This document shows, in pieces, positions 1 to 6,670 of a DNA stretch of 23,480 bases. Within the stretch, counting starts at the first letter, position 1. Each line of letters begins with the position of its first letter. The stretch is from the NCBI GenBank assembly GCA_003554375.1, contig PWGF01000361.1:1-23480 (forward strand). Direction: 5' to 3'. This DNA is from Spirochaetaceae bacterium. GTDB taxonomy: Bacteria; Spirochaetota; Spirochaetia; DSM-27196; SKKC01. Both the position numbers and the translations under genes were made by a program. Under the pieces are notes generated by a model, which saw only the letters and a list, made by a program, of their open reading frames with translations, was not told the origin of the DNA and did no database searches.

Positions 1-1
1 C

Positions 2-1150
2 GACCAGGACGAGGTGGAAACTGCCCTTGAGCGACAAGATCTGCTTGACGACGAGGGGCGGCGGCTTCTGCAGATGGAACTAGAAGATCAACGGGAACGA
101 CATCAGGAACGTCTCGCCGGTCTGGAAGAGGCCTATGAGCAGGAGATCGCCTCCCACGACGAATACTCCGCGGAACTGCAGAGCGTACTGTTGGAACAAC
201 ACGAAACCGAGGTGGCGGAGCTGCGCGAGGAGCACGAGCAGGAGATAGAAGAGCTGACCATGCGCTACAACCCGGACTTGTCGGATGAGGGAATTGCATC
301 CCTTTTGGATGCGGAGCTTCCCCAGGCACAAGCCGAAGGGGCGTTTCGGCAGGTCCTTGCGCGAACGGAGACAATAACGTCCGCTGGGTACCAAGAGCTG
401 TTGCAGCAACAGGAGGAGCTCGATCGGTTATTAGCACGGCTGCAGGAAATACCTTACCAGAACAGTATCCCGAGAGCGCTCGATCAGCTTCGCTCGCGCG
501 CCGGCCTTGTTACTGCGGAGTACGAAAGGATTTGGAACCGACTCGGTGATCGCTACCAAGAGCTGGAAGCCGGCTATGCGGAGCTGGAACAGGAGTACGA
601 CGAGCTCGAGCAAGAACGAATCACGATCGAACGCGAGCTCCGTGAGGAGCTCGCGGAGACCGAAGAGCAGTTCGCTCAGCAACTGAGCGAACAGGAAGAA
701 CAACTGGATCAAGAAGTTGACCGGCAGCTCCAGGAGGTTCGTGAACGGCTGGAAGCAGAGATAGAGGCGTACCAAGAGCGTCTGGAGACCGCCACATCCG
801 AACGCGATAGCTTCGAGCACGCCTTCGATCGGCTGATCGTGGAGGATCGAGAGAGCGGATTTATAGTTGACCCCAGGAACTCGTCGCGGATGCTGGTCAT
901 ATTGGATCCCATACGAGAGGTGGACGAGGACACGTATGGGGTCGTCTTCCGTGATCGAGACGGCTTAGTCGCGGAGATCTCCTTCTTCGAGGACGAGGGA
1001 CGCATGTGGGCCCGTACCGAGGAGTTGGCTGACGGCGCCGAAGTGCACCCATTCGATCGCATCCTTGTACATGTGGACGGGGCGGCAGCTGATGGCGATT
1101 TTCATTTCCCCGAAGGTGGAGAAGTAATCGAAGAGAGGACGCAAGAATGA
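2..1150 (+). CDS. Coiled-coil protein of unknown function, 5'-partial
   Basis: The reading frame is open to the left window edge, so the true start is probably outside; the first possible internal start is a GTG at 14. About the first 270 residues are almost continuous charged heptad sequence, rich in Glu, Gln, Arg and Leu, as expected for a long coiled coil. The last 95 or so residues change to a mixed, probably beta-rich segment beginning near LIVEDRESGF, which could be a small globular domain. No signal peptide or membrane segment is visible in the part present. The gene overlaps the next one by four bases (ATGA), which indicates translational coupling and a shared operon. I do not recognise a family. 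A structural or envelope-associated role is possible from the context of a secreted coiled-coil partner, but this is inference only. Confidence 0.75.
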   Translation, partial: DQDEVETALERQDLLDDEGRRLLQMELEDQRERHQERLAGLEEAYEQEIASHDEYSAELQSVLLEQHETEVAELREEHEQEIEELTMRYNPDLSDEGIASLLDAELPQAQAEGAFRQVLARTETITSAGYQELLQQQEELDRLLARLQEIPYQNSIPRALDQLRSRAGLVTAEYERIWNRLGDRYQELEAGYAELEQEYDELEQERITIERELREELAETEEQFAQQLSEQEEQLDQEVDRQLQEVRERLEAEIEAYQERLETATSERDSFEHAFDRLIVEDRESGFIVDPRNSSRMLVILDPIREVDEDTYGVVFRDRDGLVAEISFFEDEGRMWARTEELADGAEVHPFDRILVHVDGAAADGDFHFPEGGEVIEERTQE

Positions 1151-2268
1151 AGGAACGACACCGAAGACACAAAAGAACCACTCAAAGATTGTTACTCACG
1201 GTACTGCTGGTCTGCGGGACCTCCGCAATTGCCCTTGCCACGCCCTTCGAAGACGCGGGATACGAAGTCCTGGACGTATCAGCTACCGAGGATACAACTG
1301 AGTGGCTGCTCCGTGGCCCCATGGGACACGAAATCGAGGTGGACTATCCTGAGGAGCACGTGGCGTCGCGACACGTCCGAATATTGGACGCGATCCGCAT
1401 CAACATTTTCAACTTGGAAGCCCTGGAGGTTAAGTCGATCAGCGTGGCGTTCCAGCCCGAAAGCGACCGAGCAGACGTCCTCGCGATCCCGGCAGCCCTG
1501 GAGCACGACGGTCACGATCTCCTTCCGTACGTTCCCGCCGGGCTTCGGTTCACTTTCGATCAAGCACTGGAGTATGACTTTCGACTCCAGGTCGATGACT
1601 ACTTCATACGGTTTCAGGGGCAGTTCATCGATGAGGAGCTATTTCTGGATCGCCTCGTGAGCGCTGTTCAGGATCCGGTAGCATTTCTCGAAAGTAGACG
1701 ACCGGACCTACTCGCACGCCGCACCAACGAGTTGGAAGAAGAAACGACTGCGCTCAGAGAGGAGTTAGCTCGCACCCGAGGGCTGTTGGATGAGACACGC
1801 CAGGAGTTGGCCGAGACGCGCGAAGAGTTGGCTGATACGCAACAAGCCGCCCGAACGCAGCGCGACGAGCTGGTAGCTCAGGCGCAGCGTATCATCGAAG
1901 CGCAAGACCAAAAGTTGGCGGAGACGCAGCAGACTATTCAGACGCAACGTGAGGAATTGGACGAGGCGCAGCAGACCATCCAGGCGCAGGGCGAGGAGAT
2001 CCGGGCCAACGAAGAACGACTGGTCGACCAGAACCGGCAACTCGTGAACCTCCGCTCCGCGGTGCTTGCTTTCAACAACCGAACCTTTCTTCTCAGGAGA
2101 GAACGCCCAGTCGCTCCGGAGGCTGTGGAAAGAATCGTGGAGCTCAGGGAGAGCCACCCGACGTTGGATCGCGGTGAGATACGCGATCGGCTCGCCGAGG
2201 ACGGCATCGACGTCAGCGGGAACGAGATCGATATCGTGCTAGCGGTGTTCTTCAACGAGTTCGAATAA
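1147..2268 (+). CDS. Secreted or periplasmic coiled-coil protein of unknown function
   Basis: The product has 373 residues. The ATG at 1147 overlaps the upstream stop (ATGA) and is preceded by AGAGGA at a suitable distance. Residues 1-32 form a signal peptide: a basic N-terminus, then a hydrophobic core (LLLTVLLVCG) and a likely cleavage site near IALA. Residues 33-195 form a globular domain with no motif I recognise. Residues 195-300 are a coiled coil built from imperfect repeats of the type TQQTIQTQREEL / AQQTIQAQGEEI. The C-terminal 70 residues are mostly helical and contain ELRESHPTLDRGEI, which resembles a small winged or helical module. The operon with another coiled-coil gene suggests the two proteins work together. 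The molecular function is unknown, and export is inferred only from the N-terminus. Confidence 0.85.
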   Translation: MKERHRRHKRTTQRLLLTVLLVCGTSAIALATPFEDAGYEVLDVSATEDTTEWLLRGPMGHEIEVDYPEEHVASRHVRILDAIRINIFNLEALEVKSISVAFQPESDRADVLAIPAALEHDGHDLLPYVPAGLRFTFDQALEYDFRLQVDDYFIRFQGQFIDEELFLDRLVSAVQDPVAFLESRRPDLLARRTNELEEETTALREELARTRGLLDETRQELAETREELADTQQAARTQRDELVAQAQRIIEAQDQKLAETQQTIQTQREELDEAQQTIQAQGEEIRANEERLVDQNRQLVNLRSAVLAFNNRTFLLRRERPVAPEAVERIVELRESHPTLDRGEIRDRLAEDGIDVSGNEIDIVLAVFFNEFE

Positions 2269-2317
2269 GAAAACTGAGTGCGCCGGTTCCCGATACTCCG
2301 TGTCGGCGTGATCGAGC

Positions 2318-3310
2318 TCAACGTTCGCGCCTTTTCACATCGTACATTCTGGAATCGGCGACCTCCAACAACTCGTCAACCGTAGTTCCGTCGTCCGGGA
2401 AACGCGACCAACCGGCATCGAAACGGATCGGCTCTTCACCGGAGCGGGTCATGCCTTCCGCCCGACGAGTAACCTCCTGCAGATAGAGCGAAATCGTCTC
2501 GTCAGACGGATCATCGGCCAGCACAATGAACTCATCACCCCCGTACCGGTACACCTCGCCTTCCGTGGGCACATGCTCTACGAGAACTCGACCAAATGTC
2601 TGAAGAATCGCATCCCCTCGGGCATGCCCAAAGTCGTCATTGATCCGCTTGAAGCCCTTTAGATCCAGAAGAAGAACGGCGAAGCGCCGCCCTTGGGATG
2701 CGCTTCTCTGAATTCTCCCTGCGAGATCTACATACAGTTGACGTCGATTAGCCAAGCGCGTCAGGAAGTCGGTCGCTGCAGCGCGCTCCATCTCCTGCCT
2801 CAACATGAGATTGTCAAGAGTGAGCCCTGCCCGCCGAGCAAGCGTACGGTACAAACGGAGTTGGAATGAAGTTGGAGAGTCGGTGTCCGTCCATCCGACG
2901 GCGAGAGCTCCGCGCCCTCTGGACAGCCTTCGAAGAACAATGACGATTGCAGAATGTACCACACCCCGAGGGAACAGAGCATGCAGCAACGAAGCATCTC
3001 GAATCACAACCAGATCGTCCCTACTGCTCAAAGCCTGCCCCAATACGTACTCTGGGCATCCGTCGCCGCGCTGAAGCACCTGGCCAATGCTGTCGACGGC
3101 CCTCCACGAGTCCTGTTCCGCACCATCACTCAGATACAGCGTCGCCAGAGGAGCCCCAATGCTCAACGTCGCTCGCTCCAGCACCTCCCGTGCGCACGCA
3201 CGGAGCGAATCTTCCTTGGGCGCTATATCCGATATGTTGTGTACGAGGCTGAGCTCGAGTGTACGTTGCTCAACTACTGTACGTTCCTGTCCTTCTGTTT
3301 CCCGTTCCAA
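2318..3310 (-). CDS. GAF-GGDEF diguanylate cyclase
   Basis: This predicted cytoplasmic enzyme makes cyclic di-GMP from two GTP. I place the start at the TTG at 3310 because GGAGG lies exactly six bases before it (3317-3321). A longer GTG start at 3343 has no Shine-Dalgarno. With the TTG start the protein has 330 residues. Residues 20-170 look like a GAF-type sensor. The GGDEF domain starts near TDFLTRLANR, and an intact GGDEF signature lies at about 257-261 (RYGGDEF), preceded by the DLKGFKRIND segment. The inhibitory I-site RxxD expected just before GGDEF is absent (PTEG), so product inhibition through that site is unlikely. The gene overlaps the 3' end of the FIST gene by 37 bases, so both are probably co-translated and the FIST protein is the likely sensory partner. 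Confidence 0.9.
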   Translation of the reverse strand: MERETEGQERTVVEQRTLELSLVHNISDIAPKEDSLRACAREVLERATLSIGAPLATLYLSDGAEQDSWRAVDSIGQVLQRGDGCPEYVLGQALSSRDDLVVIRDASLLHALFPRGVVHSAIVIVLRRLSRGRGALAVGWTDTDSPTSFQLRLYRTLARRAGLTLDNLMLRQEMERAAATDFLTRLANRRQLYVDLAGRIQRSASQGRRFAVLLLDLKGFKRINDDFGHARGDAILQTFGRVLVEHVPTEGEVYRYGGDEFIVLADDPSDETISLYLQEVTRRAEGMTRSGEEPIRFDAGWSRFPDDGTTVDELLEVADSRMYDVKRRER

Positions 3311-4515
3311 GGAAGGCCTCCGACAACCACGGTCTTGTTGCACGCTACCAACGGACCGGTCCCAATAGGTCCAAGCTCGCCAAACGCCGGTATCACTAGA
3401 TACGGAACGTTGTCGGACAAACAGGATTTGACGGCTTCTTGCTCAGGCTCGTAGGTCTGTCCGTAAACGAACCTCCGCGTTATGCAACTCACACCGATCA
3501 GCCCGGCAATCCCGGTCGGTTCTCTTTCGCAGACGCTCCTCACAGACTCCGCAGTCGCATTCTGTAGGCTTCCCGCGCTGACCGACATTATGCGGACCAA
3601 TGAGCCTTCAGGTACCCGCGACCAGCAGACCGACTCGCCTTCCTCCATGGCAAACCTCACGTCGTAAGTCAGATACCGATCCGAGGCCACAGGAACACCC
3701 AAGGGACACTGCAGCGCGAAGTCATCCAACGCCATGTCACCTGGTTGGCAGCCCGCGCTAGACCGTTTATGCTCCCGTTCCGGCAGGTGGGCGTACGTGT
3801 CCCACGCGGGATATCCGTCCAGATTCAAGGGCTCGGGCCACGACTGTGTGACCAGGACAGGCCGTCCGACAGGTCGCCACCCATGCCGCAAACACACCTC
3901 CGCCCGCTTATCCGATTGAAGGCCAAGCGTCAGGATTCCTCGGCGAATCCATTTCCCTTCGCCAAACAGAAAGCCATCCCCCGCATCTCGATCCACCGTG
4001 CGCCCCCCGAGAAGAGGCATCAGCGGCCCTACGGCATCGTACATCCCACCAAAGAACCCGATTCGCTCGTCGAACGCATACAGAGCCAGCCCTAATCCCA
4101 CCGGAGCCTCCGTCCCTCCGTTGTTGGATAGGAGCTTTCCCACGCGACGCCCGGCATCTACGGCCGCCAACTCATCCGCAGTCGATTTATCGCCGACTCT
4201 GCCTATCGCCTCCTCTTCGTTCAGCAGTAGCGGTCCCAGTATAGGTTCCGATGTCCAGAGAGCTGCACAGGTAATGCCATGTTCGACTATTCCGTAATGC
4301 GACAGAGCTCCCGCCGCATGAATACCGCACGCTGTCCTGCTCTTTTCCATGGCAACACGCGCTGCGATCTCTGGGTCGTATGAGTCACCGGCAATCACGA
4401 ACAATGTAAGATCAGGAAGCTGGGAAACACCCGAACAGACAGCAGAGTAGCACTCGGTCACCGCTACGCCGGCCTCGTGTGCCCGGCTAACCGCTACCTG
4501 CATTCTCTCAATCAA
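3274..4515 (-). CDS. FIST-domain sensory protein
   Basis: The protein has 413 residues and no other recognisable domain. FIST domains (FIST_N plus FIST_C) are established as ligand-sensing modules found with GGDEF, histidine kinase or chemotaxis outputs, and small molecules such as amino acids have been proposed as ligands. The N-terminal half includes the segments ALSHYGIVEHG and GLGLALYAFDERIGFFGGMYD. The C-terminal half ends with PAFGELGPIGTG followed by a KTVVV strand, the usual FIST_C closing motif. The start is a TTG at 4515 preceded by AGAGG with five bases between; the ATG at 4503 has no well-spaced Shine-Dalgarno. There are no membrane segments, so it acts in the cytoplasm. The overlapping downstream diguanylate cyclase suggests that ligand binding here controls cyclic di-GMP synthesis. 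Confidence 0.87.
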   Translation of the reverse strand: MIERMQVAVSRAHEAGVAVTECYSAVCSGVSQLPDLTLFVIAGDSYDPEIAARVAMEKSRTACGIHAAGALSHYGIVEHGITCAALWTSEPILGPLLLNEEEAIGRVGDKSTADELAAVDAGRRVGKLLSNNGGTEAPVGLGLALYAFDERIGFFGGMYDAVGPLMPLLGGRTVDRDAGDGFLFGEGKWIRRGILTLGLQSDKRAEVCLRHGWRPVGRPVLVTQSWPEPLNLDGYPAWDTYAHLPEREHKRSSAGCQPGDMALDDFALQCPLGVPVASDRYLTYDVRFAMEEGESVCWSRVPEGSLVRIMSVSAGSLQNATAESVRSVCEREPTGIAGLIGVSCITRRFVYGQTYEPEQEAVKSCLSDNVPYLVIPAFGELGPIGTGPLVACNKTVVVGGLPWNGKQKDRNVQ

Positions 4516-4825
4516 ACGTACCTCTTTCCGACTCCGATAACCGGGAGGATCCCCAGACTGTCGACGTTCTTCATATTACCACGAAGAGTATCACGGTCGT
4601 TCTGGACCGGTCCATACTCACGCGGCGATCTGAGTCAAAGACCACAGAGGTCGACAGAGATACTGAGACAAAACAAATCATGACGCGGCGGAAAGGAAAC
4701 AAGGAGAAACCTGCGAGAGTACCTTGAACCTTCCCTGATCGATGCCTCAAGTCGGGGCAGGCGCCGATCACCACGACGGTTAATATCAGCTTCCTGCAGT
4801 TCACTTCCACTCGTCAAATGTGGCG

Positions 4826-4874
4826 TTGACAAAATGGCGGTCCGGTGCGATTCTGATTATGTTGCATGCAGCAA
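4826..4874 (+). promoter_or_regulatory. Candidate sigma70 promoter and palindrome upstream of the sugar-binding protein
   Basis: A perfect -35 hexamer TTGACA (4826-4831) is followed after 17 bases by a weak -10, GATTCT (4849-4854). The expected transcription start, near 4861, coincides with the inverted repeat TTGC-ATGCA-GCAA (4862-4874), which contains the 8-base palindrome TGCATGCA. Such a palindrome at +1 could be a repressor operator for the sugar-binding protein gene. The -10 matches consensus at only three of six positions, so this remains a candidate. Confidence 0.4.
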
Positions 4875-4940
4875 GCAACCTATGAACGGAGTGCGGTTTG
4901 CCTGAGCCGGTAGGCTAAGGTGCGCGCTTCGTGTTGCGGC

Positions 4941-4990
4941 GGCGGTCAGCCCGCCTGAGACGGAAGCATCCGGCTTGTCGCGCCGGATGC
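4941..4990 (+). promoter_or_regulatory. Two adjacent GC-rich hairpins in the leader of the sugar-binding protein gene
   Basis: The first hairpin has GGCGG (4941-4945) pairing with CCGCC (4951-4955). The second has the perfect 9-base arms GCATCCGGC (4966-4974) and GCCGGATGC (4982-4990) around a 7-base loop. The second ends 28 bases before the start codon, just upstream of the AAGGGGG Shine-Dalgarno. It could be a leader-RNA control element, a transcript stabiliser or a protein-binding site. No T tract follows, so it is not an obvious intrinsic terminator. The rest of the 503-base gap 4516-5018 shows no supported gene. Confidence 0.5.
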
Positions 4991-5018
4991 CACACCACAC
5001 AACAAAAGGGGGAAACCA

Positions 5019-6326
5019 ATGAGGACATGGTTTCGGGTAAGTGCATTACTAGTGGCCTTTCTACTGGTAACAGCAGTTCCGGTCTTTTCGGCAGGACAAC
5101 AGGAGGAAGCCCTCGACCTTCAGCCATTCGATCCTGACCGTGAATACACGATTTCGATTGGGACCTATGGTCTGGAAGAAGAATACCAAAGGGTAGCGGA
5201 GACGGATGAGTTCCAGGAGAAGTTCCCGAATGTGACCCTGGAGTTCGAAAGCGCTGACTTCGACGGTCATCACGAGCGCCTGACCACGGTCATCGCCGCG
5301 GGAGAGCCTACCAACCATATAGAATCCGTTGAGATCGAGTACATCGCCCAGTTCGTCGAAGGCGGTGGGCTCACTGACCTTGCTCAGGAACCGTTCAACG
5401 GGTTCGAAGCCGGGGACGACCTTGCTGACTTTGCCATGGCAAATGCGACGACCACCGACGGTCAACTCGTTGCAATGCCGGTTGATATCGCGCCGGCCGT
5501 GCTGTTCTACCGTGAAGAGCTAGTCGAGGAGGCCGGAGTGACCGAGGAGGAGATTCAGAATATCTCGGACTGGGACGACTTCCTGGAAATTGCGGAAGCG
5601 GTCACCCGCGATACCACAGGCGACGGCGAAACCGACCAGTTTGCTCTTCCCACAGCCGGCGAAGTCGCCGATGTGCCGCTTCACGGAGCCAAAGGCGGTT
5701 GGTTCGATGACGAAGGCAATCCGCTTGCTCCCAGGGACGACTACATCGAAGCGTTGGAGCTTGTTCAAGAGGTACGCGAAGCCGGGGTAGACGCTGACTT
5801 GGGCGCGTGGAGTGAGCAATGGGTCCAGTCCTTCTCGGACGGTACGGTTGCAATGACTACCAACGGCGCTTGGTTCGGCGGGGCTCTACAGACCTGGATA
5901 GCGCCGGACGTGGAAGACTGGCGAGTAGCTCGTCTGCCGGAGTATGCCAGCATGGGCGGAACCTTCCTGGCCATTCCGGAAGAGGTCCCCGACGACGAGA
6001 AGCTTGCAGCCTGGGAAGTCCTGAAGTACCTAACCACCAGCGAGAATGCACAGCTCACCGTGTTTGAAATGGGCGACGTATTCCCGGCCCTCACCACCGT
6101 GTACGATGATCCTATCATGACCGAGGAAGTAGATTACTATGGCGGCCAGCGTGTCCGAGAGATATACTCCGAGGTCGCTCTCGAGCACCCGGACCTCGAA
6201 GCTAGTCAATACGACGCAACCATCGCGGGAATCTGGGGCACAACGGTGACAAGCGTAATCGAAGGAGATCTTACCGTCGAGGAAGCTTATGAACAGGCGG
6301 TAGAACAGATCCTAGCGACCATGTAG
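5019..6326 (+). CDS. Extracellular solute-binding protein, sugar ABC type (family 1)
   Basis: This 435-residue protein is the periplasmic substrate-binding component of a carbohydrate ABC importer. It starts at ATG 5019 behind a strong AAGGGGG Shine-Dalgarno. A signal peptide covers about residues 1-25, with cleavage probably after VFSA. The mature N-terminus (GQQEE) has no lipobox Cys, so it is a soluble periplasmic protein; this N-terminus is typical of spirochaete binding proteins. Family features include the segments VAMPVDIAPAVLFYREELVEEAG, split as MPVDIAPAVLFYR and EELVEEAG, and GTVAMTTNGAW, then WEVLKYLTT and a helical C-terminus. Length fits the MalE-like family. There are no permease or ATPase genes beside it, so it is an orphan here. 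The permeases at 21652-23417 are 15 kb away on the other strand and need not be its partners. The sugar cannot be told from sequence. Confidence 0.9.
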   Translation: MRTWFRVSALLVAFLLVTAVPVFSAGQQEEALDLQPFDPDREYTISIGTYGLEEEYQRVAETDEFQEKFPNVTLEFESADFDGHHERLTTVIAAGEPTNHIESVEIEYIAQFVEGGGLTDLAQEPFNGFEAGDDLADFAMANATTTDGQLVAMPVDIAPAVLFYREELVEEAGVTEEEIQNISDWDDFLEIAEAVTRDTTGDGETDQFALPTAGEVADVPLHGAKGGWFDDEGNPLAPRDDYIEALELVQEVREAGVDADLGAWSEQWVQSFSDGTVAMTTNGAWFGGALQTWIAPDVEDWRVARLPEYASMGGTFLAIPEEVPDDEKLAAWEVLKYLTTSENAQLTVFEMGDVFPALTTVYDDPIMTEEVDYYGGQRVREIYSEVALEHPDLEASQYDATIAGIWGTTVTSVIEGDLTVEEAYEQAVEQILATM

Positions 6327-6348
6327 GACCTTTATCGCATTCGCGTGA

Positions 6349-6407
6349 AGCTATCGGTTCGCGTAACCAGCCAGAAGCATAGGCGGTTCGCGAATAACTC
6401 GATAGCT
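6349..6407 (+). other. Long imperfect hairpin downstream of the sugar-binding protein gene
   Basis: The stem is built of AGCTATCG (6349-6356) with CGATAGCT (6400-6407), TTCGCG (6358-6363) with CGCGAA (6389-6394), AACC (6365-6368) with GGTT (6385-6388), and GCC with GGC around the loop. This gives about 21 pairs with small bulges. It begins 22 bases after the stop codon. No T tract follows. It could terminate or stabilise the upstream mRNA, or be part of a small RNA. Confidence 0.5.
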
Positions 6408-6418
6408 CGCCACCGCAA

Positions 6419-6472
6419 CGCACGGCGTGATAGGCTAACAGAGGATTTCTCCCTCAGCAGCTGCGCCGTGCG
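6419..6472 (+). other. Nine-base perfect inverted repeat in the gap before the chemoreceptor
   Basis: CGCACGGCG (6419-6427) is perfectly complementary to CGCCGTGCG (6464-6472), with a 36-base loop. It directly follows the long hairpin at 6349-6407. The remaining gap to 6670 has no supported gene. Function is unknown. Confidence 0.4.
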
Positions 6473-6670
6473 CGGTTCCCTACCAGTCGCCGCTTGACTC
6501 GTTAGGAGAGAGAGGAGTGCTCGTTTCATCGTCTTCTCGCCGCCCCCGGCTAACCATACCGGTCCAGCCACGCCGGTCCACGTGCACTGGGCGCCTTCCC
6601 TTGTGCCCTTTCAGTCCGAAAGCTACAATGGCCAAAAACGCGGTCGGAGACTAACGACAGGGGGCTACCA

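Noticed and set aside
2290..2306. Small hairpin CCGATA-CTCCG-TGTCGG between the convergent coiled-coil and GGDEF genes, possible bidirectional terminator
   Set aside because: The stem is short with a G-T pair and there is no T tract on either strand.
3274..3343. Programmed frameshift joining FIST and GGDEF into one protein
   Set aside because: No slippery heptamer or stimulatory structure is evident, and the TTG start with GGAGG explains separate translation.
4641..4660. ACCACAGAGGTCGACAGAGA, similar to the CACAGAGG-type repeats often seen in intergenic DNA near GxxExxY genes
   Set aside because: Only one imperfect copy is visible and no GxxExxY gene is nearby, so it may be chance.
6430..6508. 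GGCTAAC ... GCTTGACTCGTTAGGA resembles half of an integron attC site
   Set aside because: The left half lacks the matching inner box, the outer boxes do not obey the RYYYAAC/GTTRRRY pattern, and no integrase or cassette array is present.
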